From Solanum dulcamara (lineage: Eukaryota; Streptophyta; Magnoliopsida; Solanales; Solanaceae): DNA of 64,000 nucleotides. Shown here piece by piece: positions 21,740-34,010 of the stretch. A program made the translations under genes and the position numbers. The notes below the pieces were generated by a model. The model made no database searches and was not told where the DNA came from. It was given only the letters and a program-made list of their open reading frames with translations. The stretch is from positions 65,199,134 to 65,263,133 of the forward strand of contig NC_077239.1 of assembly GCF_947179165.1 (NCBI RefSeq), written 5' to 3'. Position 1 is the stretch's first letter; each line of letters starts with the position of its first letter.

Positions 21740-22720
21740 GGTAATCTAGGCTTTGTTTGACTACAAGGATGTATTTGCATGGTCTTATGATGATATGTCT
21801 GGTTTGAGAACTGACATGGTGGTTCACAAGTTGCTAACTAACTCCTTATTTCCTCCCATTAAACAAAACTTTAGAAAACTTAAAACCGACATTAGTGTAA
21901 AAATTAAAGAGAAAATCACAAAGCATTTTGAGGCTAAAGTTATTCGAGTCTTCAATATCCTACTTGGTTAGCCAATATCATCCCGATCCCGAAGAAAGAT
22001 GGCAAAGTTCATATGTGTGTTGTTTATCGGGATCTCAACAAAGCGAGTCCAAAAGATGACTTTTCATTGCCCAACATCCATATTTTAATAGACAATTGTG
22101 CCAATCATGAAATTTTGTCTTTTGTGGATTGCTATGTAGGGTACCGCCAGATTTTATGAAAAATAAATATGCAAAAAATATGTCTTTTATCACATCATGG
22201 GGTAATACTGTTATCAAGTCATGGCATTTGGGTTAAAGAATGTCGGAGCAACTTACATAAGGGCAATGACAACTATGTTTCATGATATGATGCATAAACA
22301 TAAAGAAGTTTATGTCAATGATGTGATCATTAAGTCAAAAAAGCAGTTAGGTCGTGTCAAAGACCTAAAGAAATTTTTCGAAAGGCTTCATAGGTATAAT
22401 CCCAAGATTAATCCAGCAAAATGTGTGTTTGGAGTACCATCAGGAAGCTTTTGGGGTTTACAGTTAGTAGACAATGTATTGAGTTAGAGCCTTCAAAAAT
22501 AAAAGCTATACAGGAATTTCCACCTCCAAAAAAATAAAACTAAAGTTATGAGCCTTCTAGGAAGGATAAACTATATCAGCAGATTCATTGCTCAACTCAT
22601 GACAACATGTGAACCTATTTTTAAGTCATTAAAGAAGAATGCTACAGTAGAATGGATAGAACAATGTCAAGCGTCATTTGAAAGCACCAAAAAGTACTTA
22701 TAATCCACATGTGTTGGTTC
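21740..22720 (+). pseudogene. Element 2 reverse transcriptase (decayed)
   Basis: FDYKDVFAWSYDDMSGLRTD, then VVHKLLT (21753-21971), is the RT N-terminal block. After a frameshift come ANIIPIPKKDGKVHMCV, RDLNKASPKDDFSLP, SFVDCYVGYRQI and (22221-22487) MAFGLKNVGATYIRAM, HKEVYVNDVIIKSK and NPKINPAKCVFGVPSG. The catalytic YVDD is YVND here, so one of the two Asp residues is lost. Confidence 0.75.
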
Positions 22721-23720
22721 CTCTCGAGCCCAGGTAAACCCTTGATATTGTATACATCGGGGTTGTATAATTCCTTTGGCTACATGTTGGGTCAACATGA
22801 TGCTACTTGTAAAAGAAAGCATGCCATTTATTACCTCAGTAAGAAATTTACCACTTAGCTTGGTCGAGAGGTGCAGTACCCCTTTCAGTGAGTCTAAGTA
22901 CACTCTTCTGGAAAAGATGTTTGGTGCCTTGACTTGGGTAGCACATAAATTAAAGCATTACCTTTCTTCATACACTACCTACCTCATTTTCCCTCATAGA
23001 TTCATTAAAATACATCTTTTAAAAGCCTATGCTCATGGGCAAACTTGAAAAATGGCAAATGTTGCTCACAGAATATGACATTTTCTATGTGACACGGACC
23101 GCAATGAATGCCTAAGCCTTGGCAGAGAACCCCATTGATGAAGGATACGAGCCAATTAAGACTTATTTTCCTGATGAGGAGATATCATATGCCGATGAAA
23201 TTATCCTCGATAATAATCCTAGATGGAAGTTGTTCTTTGATGGGGATTCTAACATGAAGGGAGTTGGGATAGGAGCTATTTTTATATCTGAATCACGGGA
23301 ATATTACCTTATAACTGCCCAGCTTAGATTCTATTATACCAACAATATGGAAAAGTATGAATCATGCATCTTGGGTTTGAGATTAACTACTGACATGGGA
23401 ATTCATGAATTATTAGTGTTGGGAGATTCAAATTTGCTAGTCCATCAAATTCAAAGAGAATAGGAAACTCGTGACTCGAAGCTCATACCGCATCAACAAT
23501 GTTTACAAGATCTTTGTCTATGGTTCTTATCAGTAAAGTTTAGATATTTTCCTAGAGTTCATAATGAGATTGTTGATGCCTTGGTCACTTTGTCTTCAAT
23601 GCTCTTACATCCTGATAAAGCTCATATTGATCCTTTGTACATACAGATTTATGATCAGCATGCTTATTAAAACATGGTTAAGGAAGAACTCGATCGTAAA
23701 CCTTGGTTCCAGGATATTAA
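22721..23720 (+). pseudogene. Element 2 RNase H regions (decayed)
   Basis: 22776-23048 holds the first, RT-linked RNase H remnant (SVRNLPLSLVERCSTPFSE, KMFGALTWVAHKLKHYL). 23119-23463 is a second domain: WKLFFDGDSNMKGVGIG, with NMEKYESCILGLRLTTDMG and LLVLGDSNLLVHQIQRE, giving D...E...D. Two consecutive RNase H domains are characteristic of Tat elements. Confidence 0.7.
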
Positions 23721-24955
23721 AGCATACTTTTAATATGGAAAGTGTGAGATGGATGTTACTAGTTATCAAAAGAGAACTATTCGACAGTTGGCTAGTGGTT
23801 TTTTCTTAAGTGGAGGAGTCTTGTATAAGAAGACCCCTAACTTGGGTCTTCCAAGGTATGTAGATGCTAGAGATTCTTCAACAATTGTGATTGAAGTATA
23901 TGCCAAAGTTTGTGGACCGCACATGAACAGGTATGTCCTAGAAAAAGAAATTACTTCCAGCAGGTTATTATTGGCTCACCATGGAGCGAGATTCCATATA
24001 TTTTGTTCTTAAATGTCATGAATGCAAAATACACGGTGATTTGATACATCTTTCTCCCTCAGAGTTGCATCCCATGCCTGCCTGATGGCGTTTTGTGGCT
24101 TGGGAAATGGATGTTATCGGGTTGATTGAACCAAAATTGTCAAATGGGCACAGGTTCATCTTAGTAACCATGGATTATTTTACAAAGAGGGTGGAAGCAC
24201 TAACTTTCAAGTCAGTGACTAACAAGGTGTTGGCTGATTTCGTTCATGTCAACATTATTTATCTATTCGGTATCCCAAAAGGTAATTGTTACAAATAATG
24301 ATGTGAATCTCAATAGTCATTTAATGAAAGAGGTATGCTGACAGTTTAAGATTGAATATCGAAATTCAACACCATACCGCCCAAAGGCAAATGGGGCCAT
24401 AGAAGCTGCTAATAAGAACAAAAAAAGATACTCTACAAAATGGTGCAAGGTTCTCGAAAATGGAATGAAAAGTTTCCATTTGCTTTGTTGGGTTATCGAC
24501 TACGGTTCACACATCGACAAGTGCCACTCCCTATTTGCTAGTATATGGGACTGAAATAGTTATACCTGCAGAGGTTGAGATTCCATCCCTCCGAATTATT
24601 TTGGAGGCTGAGATCGATGATGATGAATAGATCAAAATATTATTGGAGCAGCTGAGCTTGATTGATGAGAAACGATTAATATCAGTGTGTCATGGTCAGT
24701 TTTACTAAGAGAATGGCACTAGCATATAACAAAAGGGTGCATCCTAGATGTTTTGAAGTTGGTCAGTTAGTATTGAGGTGGATTCTGCCTCACTAGGCTG
24801 AAATTAAAGGTAAGTTTTCTCCAAATTGGCAAGGACCATTCATTGTAGAAAAGGTCATGTCTAATGGTGATCTGTATTTAATAGATATAGAAGGCAAAGT
24901 AACATGAATGGCCATAAATGTCGATGCCGTAAAAAGATGTTATGTATGATTCGAA
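23721..24955 (+). pseudogene. Element 2 integrase (decayed)
   Basis: RQLASGFFLSGGVLYKKTP (23749-24012) leads to the zinc-finger part. The core begins at 24095: AWEMDVIGLIEPKLSNGH, ILVTMDYFTKRVEAL, VNIIYLFGIPKG, with remnants of TNNDVN and RPKANGAIEAANK after a shift. The C-terminal part near 24690-24950 reads KRVHPRCFEVGQLVLR and FSPNWQGPFIVEKVMSNG. There is no chromodomain. The pol region ends at about 24950. Confidence 0.7.
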
Positions 24956-26570
24956 GTCCTAATATTAAATCCCTCCTATTGTACTTGACATTTTGAAGGT
25001 TAATACAAGGAAAACTTGTATTCCGTCTCTAAAAATTGTGTCATCCATTACCCTTGATGAGATTTTGTTTATTCCTTTACCCTTGAAAAGCAATAAATAA
25101 ATAAATAAATAAATAAATCAAAAACCTGAATTACATTCAACCTGATTCTTATTTCTCAAGATATGTAGGCAGCCCTATCGCTGGGGTTTGGTCCAACCAA
25201 ATGAAAAATTCAAACTTCCATGTTTCAAATACTGGGTTAAAAGTTGTTTGTTTAATCCCAAAAGTTGAAAATTCAACCCCGTTCATTTAAATGTCATCTT
25301 TTTTAGCCTTGTCCAAAAGTCGTGTTACAACCAAAGAGACATCTTCAGATCAACCTTTGAAATGTCAAAAGTAAACATGCTGAGGGAATAGAAAAATGAC
25401 ACCAAGGGAAATACTTTTCCTCCAAAACACAAGAGAGATAAAAATGAGAGAGTCTTGTTGGTGAAAACCCTAACGGTCACCCTAAGGCCAAGGTGAGTTA
25501 AGAGATTTAAAAATGAGAGAGTCTTATTAGTGAAAACCCTAATAGGCACCGTAAGGTGAAGGTGAGTTAAGAGTAATGAGAGTGTTATTGGTGAGAACCC
25601 TAATAGGCACTGTAAGAAGAAGTGAGCTGAAAGAAATAAAATGAGAAACTCTTATTGGTGAAAACACTCGTGAGCACTATCGGGCGAATAAGGGGCCGAC
25701 CTGGATCTTAGTTTGTTGAAAGGTTTGGAACTCAATATCAAGGTCAAATGATCGATAAGATTAGAGGAATAGTTTGGATGAGAAATTTGGGCTAATTAAT
25801 TCAAAATGCATGTCATGATTATTAAATTCAGCTACTATAATTTGATAAGTTTCTTTTTTCTTTCTTTCTCTAAATGATTTCTCATTGAATTATTTTTTTT
25901 TAATTTATTTTTCATCACTTTAATTTCTTGTATTCTTGAGTGGAGTCTGTGCCAAGAAAAGGGAAAGAGGATTTTAAAACTCACTACCAGCCTTTGCAAT
26001 TGCACAAACCAAAGCATCCGGCCAATACATAAGAATCATATGATTCAAAAATGAGGTAAAATACCAATGGATTATCGGCTACAACCAAATTTTCAATTCA
26101 AGAAAATGCAAAGGTTGAAATATTTAATATCGTGAAATAAAGACATTCATTGAATTTAAGTCATTATGTGTAGAACAAATTTGGTCCAATGGTTCAGCTA
26201 ACCAATGATGAGCATTGACTACAAAACAAAGTTAAAATGACAAGTACAAGAGCAGTCACTAGGAGAAGTCAAAACCACAAACCAACTACCTTGCTTTTAA
26301 ACCCACAAATTTTCTTTGTTGAAATAGAGAAACAAGTTGTGTTCAGATTAAAGATCCAAAATTCTAAATGTCCAGTCTAGTCTACAGAAAGCAAAGCAAA
26401 AATACAACAATACAGATTTGCAAAAACTCAATTAGGATGAAATTGATTAGCTTTTCAAAATAGTGTGATAGTGGATACCTAGGAGATAATATCTCCTATT
26501 CTTGAAAGTTCCACAAATATGTTTATCATTTTGTAACACTCACAAAAATTTTCTAGTTTAAACTGGGCAA
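24956..26570 (+). other. Element 2 3' untranslated region, first part
   Basis: No coding sequence. It contains an (AAAT)n run at 25087-25118, a cluster of ~62-69-bp repeats (separate entry), and otherwise AT-rich unique sequence up to the 34-bp array. Small open frames here are unsupported. Confidence 0.6.
25440..25695 (+). repeat. Four ~62-69-bp tandem repeats in the element 2 3' region
   Basis: Units start at ATGAG in 25444, 25513, 25575 and 25641. The shared core is GAGTCTTATTGGTGAAAACC, then CTAA..GGCACCGTAAGG..AAGGTGAGTTAA. The first two units contain the telo-box AAACCCTAA; the others have diverged from it. Confidence 0.75.
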
Positions 26571-26862
26571 ATCTTATTATTCGTGTATCAATAGGATTTT
26601 AACATAAAAGGACCCTCCTAGACAATATAATTTAGCATAGCAGGACCCTCCTAGAATATGGTATTTTAGAGTAGCAGAACCCTCTTTGACAATAGGATTT
26701 TAGCATAGCATGACCCTCCTAGACAATGGAATTTTAGCAGGACCCTCTTGGACAATGAGATTTTAGCGTAGGATTACCCTCCTGGACAATGGGATTTTAG
26801 CGTAGCAGGACCCTCTTGGACAATCTGGACAATTGGATTTTATCATAGCAGGACCCTCCTAG
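26571..26862 (+). repeat. 34-bp tandem array of element 2, segment 1
   Basis: Repeats of about 34 bp with the core GGATTTTAGCATAGCAGGAC, then CCTCCTAGACAATG. They are degenerate and include short deletions. The array is interrupted at 26862/26863 by element 3 and continues at 42354. Confidence 0.85.
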
Positions 26863-29317
26863 TGTCACGACCCGAAATTGGGTGTGATGAAACTTGCCTA
26901 AACCACCAAAGCTAAATCAATCTAAGAGTCTAAACAATTCAATAAATAGAAATAAAGGTGGAAGAGTAAAGTCTAATACGATATAAACAAGGATAAGCAG
27001 AAAAATAGATTCTAAACTATCCAAGACTTGGTATCGCATGTACAAGCCACTATCTCAATAGAAATGAAAAGATACACATCCAAATGTCTCAGTCCTCAAG
27101 TAGAACAAAACATGACGTGAATGGGTGGTGAGAGTCTGTCGAAGAAGACTGATGATACCTTTCATGCATCCAGAATCTCGATATGCCCAATCAACAGGAA
27201 TACTAAGAACAGGAGGCACTGAACTCAGATCCTACACAGATGTAGAAGCAAGGGGTGAGCAACAAACAACAGGTAGACAGCAAATGGAAACTAAATTCTA
27301 AATAAAGCAATGCAGAACATAAGTACACTTGACATCCCAACAACATACCACCACAACAACACACCTGTATTCAGATAACCTAGTCTAATTAGCCTATATA
27401 ACAATTATCTCAAAATACCAGACAGTCTACAAATAAAAAGTACATAAATGTTCTCATCATCATGCTCAGGCATACATAGGAAATCTCAATCATATACAAC
27501 CACAAGATAAAATAGATGCAAATGCTATGTTAAATAATGTGATACATCTTTGTCTTATGATACACATCCGCTAAACACCTCAGATCGAAACCCATGGGGG
27601 CCTATCATCATTGCCGGAAGATACCTCGGCTATAATATCCATCGGAAGAGTAATTGGCAAATCACCTCAACCTATAGAAATCCTGGTTCCAATATATAGT
27701 ATCTTACTCATATCACTTTTCCATCCATCATATATAGATATATGCACAAGTAATGAGTGGATATAGAGTAAACAGTCATAATATAGTGTCGTATAGTCCA
27801 CAATCACACAAACAGTTAATAACCCGATAATTTACAACACTTAGACAATTATCCATACCCGAATTCCATAGTCAGTGCCTCATAATAGATGAATCATACT
27901 CAATCTATACCCCAAATTCTCCCTAACCTCCATACATAGGAAAATACAAGTTTCAACATACTTAGCAAAAGGTTAGAAGTCCACTTGCCTTAGGTAAAGT
28001 CACGATCAACTCGAAATCAAAGTTTTTCCTCTCTAACGATACTCCAAATCATCATAATCTAATAAAAATAAACCCACAATCTCATTTTGAAGCTATTAGT
28101 AGTAAAATCAAGTAATTTAGGTGAAAATGGTAAGATGGTCAAAAATCTCACATTGGAAAAACAAACTCGGAATCTGATTATTTTTAGATAAAAATATTAT
28201 TTGAGTAATCAAGAATCTAACGGTAAAAACCATTTCATAATTGGGGTTAAAATGTGTTCACAATCCCAATTTTTGATAAAATTTTATATTAGACAAGAAC
28301 CCCCAAAATCTCCAATTCAAATCACCAAATTTGAGGTTAAAATCCATAAATAATCAATGGAAAACAAAGATGTAGGTTGAAATTATCTTTCTTAATAGTT
28401 TCCTCATAAATATCCTTTCACAAATCGCCTAGCCGAGCTCTTGGAATTCAAAAATGGGAGAAATGACCCAAAATCCATTTTTGGGCTTCTAATGTGTCGC
28501 AAAAGCACCATAGGGTCGCTAAAGCGAAGGTTTGTTTTCCAAACCCCACTTAAGTGAGACCCTTCTCTTAAGCTATGGATCTCACTAAAGCGAAGGTTTG
28601 CTTTAGTGAGCCTGGTCCGCTTAAGCAGACCCTGCACCAGTACCAGAAAAATTGAATAAGGCTAAAACTCACCCCTCCAATCGGACCTTCGAGATTTATT
28701 TGGAATCCCATACACACAAACCATATCCAACCCTACTAAATTCGATGTTCCGGACTCAATGGAATCCTCAAAATTCATATTTGAGGTCTCCTTGACCAAA
28801 AAACCAACAAGTCGCAACTAAACTAATTTCGGTAGTTGAAATACCCAAAATACTCTTGAGACCTCTAAAAATTTCAACAAATCCATTACTAGAGTTAGAA
28901 TCACCCCCCTCAAAACCATTGGAACCATCATAAATCCAATCCAAGCACCCAATCCCCAAATATTGAATAAAGTCAAATTTGGATCACACTTGACTAAATT
29001 TCCAACTTCGGACCTAAAAACCACATTTCAACTCCAAATCTGATTCCAGCAACTCTTCTAGACCAATTTCCACATTCTGGAACTGATGGAATCAACTATA
29101 TTCCATTACGAGACTCAAACCTCCAAATGACTCCGATACTCAAAATTTGACAACTTAATCCTTTAAAACTAATTTTTTTTAGTAAAATCTCAACTTTTCA
29201 CAATATTTTCAAAAAGCAACTTCTAGACCCAATCAAAAGTAACTCGAAGAAACTAATGGGAGAGGTAAAATGGTAATTTTGTCAATAATGTCGAAAATGA
29301 CTTTTAGGATCATTACA
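26863..29317 (-). repeat. Element 3 3' LTR (2,455 bp)
   Basis: From TGTCACGACCC at 26863 to CATTACA ending at 29317. It aligns with 39724-42353. It contains a cluster of GCTAAAGC/GCTTAAGC near-palindromes at 28490-28640. The next 46 bases to 29363 are the PPT side and the start of the internal region. Confidence 0.85.
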
Positions 29318-30134
29318 TCATCCACTACTGAAAACCATGTTCTTCCTCAAACATAAAGGAAAGTGTCACAATCCAACCCCATGGGCCATGATGGGTGGCC
29401 AAACTGGACACTCACGTGTATCCCTACTATCTATAAGTAAACTTGCCTCCTGTTTGAGTTATAACGTACCAACAGACAGCATAAGGCAACACAACGTATA
29501 AGCCAATGAGGCCATCATAATATATAGGTTCGTTCCATAATGAACACACGCGCAAGCCGACAAGGCTGCCACAACAAAGAGAACGACCCAAAATATAAGA
29601 CATATAGGCACAACTATACACACATACATATACAACCTACATACATATCCACAGACCTCTAAGAGTAAGAACAATAATATAAGGCGGGATAGGGCCCCCG
29701 CCATACCCGTAAACAAATAAATATATACATCAAGGGTTAGTACTAAAATCTAGGGTCCAGCATAATGGAGCACCTCTAAACTGCTGAGTGAGACTCCTAC
29801 ACTGGCGGATCCCTAAAATGTGTATCTATACCTGCAAGCATGAAACGCATCCCCCCCCGGAAAGAAGAGGTCAGTACGATATGTGTACTGAGTATGAAAA
29901 GCATAAAATACCAAAAGGAGCGCACAGTTGACATAGGGATGCAGGGAACAAGTATAACAATTAATAAATCACTGTACCTGCATTTTGTAAAACGACATTA
30001 TGTATCTCATTGTCATATACTGTACCCATCCCGTTGTGGGACTTGGTGTTATAAATATATCATTATGTCATCATATGCATATATACACCATACCCGTACC
30101 TTTATGGGACCCGGTCAATAATTATTTCATCTTA

Positions 30135-30140
<6 letters not shown>

Positions 30141-30183
<43 letters not shown>
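30141..30183 (+). repeat. (TA)n microsatellite in solo LTR A
   Basis: About 21 uninterrupted TA units. The equivalent place in solo LTR B (36460-36470) has only a short TACATATA, so it expanded in this copy. Confidence 0.9.
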
Positions 30184-30185
<2 letters not shown>

Positions 30186-30186
30186 T

Positions 30187-30340
30187 ACTCGGCCCTTTAT
30201 AGGACTTGGTCATACCCGACCCTTTATGAGACTCGGTCATACCCGGCCCTTTATGGGACTCGGTGAATACTTATATCATTTTATATCATACCCGACCCTT
30301 TATGGGACTCGGTCATACCCGGCCCTCTTGTGAGGGACTT
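30187..30340 (+). repeat. 27-bp hairpin-like repeats in solo LTR A
   Basis: At least five units of CATACCCGGCCCTTTATGGG followed by ACTCGGT. Within a unit CCGGCCC and GGGaCTCGG can pair around TTTAT. Related units occur at 30034, 30848 and 30908 and in solo LTR B at 36400-36640. Confidence 0.75.
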
Positions 30341-32590
30341 GGTGGAAGATATATTACAGTATACACAGTAGAGTAGTGAGTAACCATATGCAATTTAAAT
30401 TATTATCAGAGACTCGACCATGTAAGAAGATTAAGTTGTTGTTTGAGGATCAGAGTAGTTGTGTAGCCATCTCGAGTGCCCTCTAAATTCCATTAGGGCC
30501 TATATTACTTAGAATCTTGGGGACTCTAGACATGCACTAAAGCACTACTGACAGTTCATAGAACCAGGGATACCCGTCGTCATATAGTCCTTAGGACTAG
30601 GAGCTTATGCATCCAATACTTCTCAACATATAGAGTTCACGGAAAGTAGTTCCATTTACTATAAGAGTTTGACATTCAGAAGTGAATAAGAGCTACGAAT
30701 TACCTTTAGGACTTAATAGTGGAGTTACTCCAGAGCTCGTATCACTTTTTACTTACATCTAGGACATGCCAAAGAAAGAGGAAAAACAAGGTTTACATAC
30801 TCTCTACTTTTCCTCATGGAATCATCATATGCATATATCGTTCCCGGCCCGTCATGGGCTCGGTATCATAACTTTCTTATATACTACCATATCACCATAT
30901 AATGTACCCGGCCCATGATGGGGCTCGGTGAATAATTATAGAATAATAGCATCATACTTATGTCGACAACATACCAAGCAGAAAGAATCATAGCTCTATT
31001 TACTCATGCCAAAGACATGCCATGACAAAGGAGATAGCTTTACATACTTATGCCAAAAACATGTCAAGAGAAAGAAGGTAGCTTCACATACCTCTTTAGG
31101 GATTAATCGTAACCCAGTTTGCCTCAATATCTCCTTGACCTATTTAAAATGAAAGTAATACTAAGATTAATCACCTTTCAATTTCTAATTTCCAACTCTA
31201 CACTCAAGTATTCATAGGAACCATTCCCTTATCCCTTTCCCTCGATTAGTTTATTACTAGTTCCGAAGTTACCGAAAATCGGGCAGCATCTCCCCTATAA
31301 CTTACCCAATCCAACTTCTAATATTATCATACATATTAACAAAAATAACCATCATCTATATATACAATCAAATTACCTCAACATTACTCAATACAACTCC
31401 AAACAACCATCTCAAAACTATGATACCAAAATAGAGTTCTTAGCCTTTATTTCGTAAAACCTTTAACCATACGAAATGGAGGGTTGTGTGGATGCAACCA
31501 GGAGTAACCACACCCATTTTATAACACTTTCAATCCCTGCAACACTCCATCCAACTAGCTGAAACTGCAGCACCACAATGACAACACACTACTCGACTTC
31601 GATTTAACGCTAGTGACTTCACTTTAGTTTGTTTCTAATGTCAAGCATAATTATACTATTTTTCCACTTACATCCTCATTTAAGACATGTAATATACCCC
31701 ATAACAACATCATAAACTTCAATTTGAAAGGGAAATCCTTACCTTGTCTGAAACTTGCCAAAACTCGCCTTGGAAGCTCTTCTAGCGTGACTGAAACTTC
31801 GTGGCTATTTATTGTCCATTTGGGGATGCTCCAAACCATAAATTTACATTAATAACACCTTCATACCTTCTTTTTATACCTCATATAATTAATTCACAAA
31901 ACGGAATCGGAGAACGTACCTTTTTCGCCTCCCAAAACCGTAGCTCTTTCTTCTCTCTATCTTAAGTTCCTCTTCTCTTTTTTCTCTAGAATTTTCTTGA
32001 CTTTTGGAGATAAGAATGAAACTTATAGGATAAACATGACCATAAAAGTCATAAAACATATGTATATATACCACTTTAGGGGGGGTGACATATGTCAACC
32101 CTTAAGTGTTGACATGTGTCAAGCCCTTGTTGGGCCAACACATTGCACCACCCCTAATGGGCTGCCACGTGGCACCTCCAGCTGCTGCCACATGGAACTC
32201 CCTTTTGCTGCCATGTGTCATTCTCTTCTTCTCCTCGTGGGTTTGTAATCTTAGCTTATTTTACAAACCTATGTAATCCTTTCTACGTAAGCTTGGTATA
32301 TACTCAAGTAGTTTAAGTATGTAAAATTTGTAAGTTGGTAGCTTATGTAAATAAGTCGAATCCTATGACTCATCACTTAGCCTCCAACTTCTTCCGGATT
32401 CTTACAACCATATTTCCAATCTTCCCTACTATGGGTGTCACATTCTCCCTTTCTTAGAGTTGTTTGGTAGCGTTATAGATTACCCGACTCACACGGTAAC
32501 TTCTACGAAGCCTACGAACCTTTCAAGAAACATAAGAGCCTTTTAAGAAGCTTGAGAACCTTCCAAGGTACAAAAGTATGGGGTATAACA

Positions 32591-34010
32591 CAAGGGATAT
32601 ACCTGGAGTCTCAAAAAGATGAGAGTAACGGGACCACATGTCTGACTCTAACTTCTAAGTAGCCTCCTCCACGGGCCGATGCCACTATTGAACCTTCACT
32701 GAAGCTATCTCTTTAGTCCTCAACTTCCTGACCTGTCGGACTAGAATAACCACCGGTTCTTCCTCATAAGTAAAACTTAGGCTCATCTCCATGAAATCAA
32801 GGGAAATCACATGAGACTCATTCGGGATATAACGCCAGCATAGAAACATCGAATACTAGATGTACAACAGATAGACTAGGTGGTAAGGGAAGTTTTTGGT
32901 CCCCTTTCCCACTCTATCTAGGATCTCAAAAGGACCAATGTACCTAGGGCTGAGCTTGCCCTTCTTCTCGAACCTCATGACACCCTTCAAGGGCGAGACC
33001 CTCAACCATACCCAGTCAACGACCATGAACAGCAAAGGTCGAACCCGCATGTAAGCATAGCTCTTTTGGTGACTCTAAGTTATCAACAACCTACCTGAAT
33101 CAATCGAACCCGCTCCATGGCATCTCTAAGAAAATCAATCTCTAGGCTGCCTACCGCCATAGAATCAAACTATCCAATGGGAGACCTACATCTCCGGCCA
33201 TACAAGGCCTCAAATGGAGCTATCTGGATGCTCGAATGGTAACTGTTGTTGTAAGCGAACTCGACCAAAGGCAAGTGTTGATCCCACTGAGCACCAAAAT
33301 CAATCATATATGCCTATATCATATCCTCAAGCACATGGATAGTCCTCTCAGACTATCTATCCGTCTAAGGGTGGAATATGTTACCTAGATCCAATTGAGT
33401 GCCCAACCCACAATGTAGGGCCTCTCAGAAGTTAGATGTGAATAATAAACCCTGATCAGATCTAATAAGAAATAGGAACTCCATGAATTCTAACAATCTA
33501 ACTTATATAAAGCTGATACAACCTCACCATCATGAACTTAACCTTAATTGTAATGAAATAAGTATCTTTGGTTAATCGATCGACCAAAACCTAAATGGAA
33601 TCATATCCTTCTATGGTAGTGGGAAAACCTACCACAAAATCAATAGTGATCCTGTCCCACTTCCAAGTAGGAATGGGAATCCTCTGAAACTCACCCTCGG
33701 TCCTCTGGTGCTCACACTTAACCCGCTGGCATATCAAACACTTGAACACAAACTCAATGATGTCTTTCTCATACCACACCACTAATAGTGCTGACTCAAG
33801 TCGTGATACATCTTTGCTGTCCCAGGTTGAATAAAATATCGAGTGAAATATGCCTTCTTAAGTATCAATCTGATCAAATCACCCACCTTGGTCACATAAA
33901 TGCGACTCCCAATCCTTAAAGCACCATCAGAATCAAGTACTGCTTCATTAGCTTCACCTCTTGTCACCTTATCTCGAATAAGTCACAACTTCTCATCCTC
34001 AAACTACCTC
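32591..34010 (-). pseudogene. Element 3 integrase and chromodomain (decayed)
   Basis: The chromodomain side is at 32600-32800. SPLKGVMRFEKKGKLSPRYI and GPFEILDRVG are at 32856-33050. Core remnants run to 33600 (FVVGFPTTIEGYDSI); the zinc-finger half at 33591-33967 reads FVFKCLICQRVKCEHQRTEG, TWKWDRITIDF and KMYHDLSQHY. The region around 33020-33060 is the uninterrupted counterpart of the LINE target in element 1. Multiple stops. Confidence 0.8.

Larger units (their letters stand above)
29364..32590 (-). mobile_element. Solo LTR A (unnamed Gypsy-type family, 3,227 bp)
   Basis: TGTCACAATCC at 29364 and GGGGTATAACA ending at 32590 give TG...CA ends; no internal region is present. The surrounding element 3 continues across it (chromodomain side at 32591). 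Flanks GAAAG and CAAGG match at only three of five bases, so the target duplication is weak. On the minus strand a promoter-like order is visible: CACGTG/ACATGTGTCA motifs (32080-32220), then GTATATATAC near 32058-32067. It also contains (TA)n at 30141-30183 and 27-bp hairpin-like repeats. Confidence 0.8.

Noticed and set aside
25440..25695. Interstitial telomere repeat (CCCTAA present)
   Set aside because: Single CCCTAA units at ~65-bp spacing within a longer repeat are not a telomeric array.
26571..26862. Regularly spaced ~34-bp repeats resembling a CRISPR array
   Set aside because: The units are head-to-tail without unique spacers, the DNA is plant, and the array lies in a retrotransposon 3' region.
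30000..30266. Open frame with Tyr-Ile repeats
   Set aside because: It is the translation of the (TA)n microsatellite in solo LTR A.
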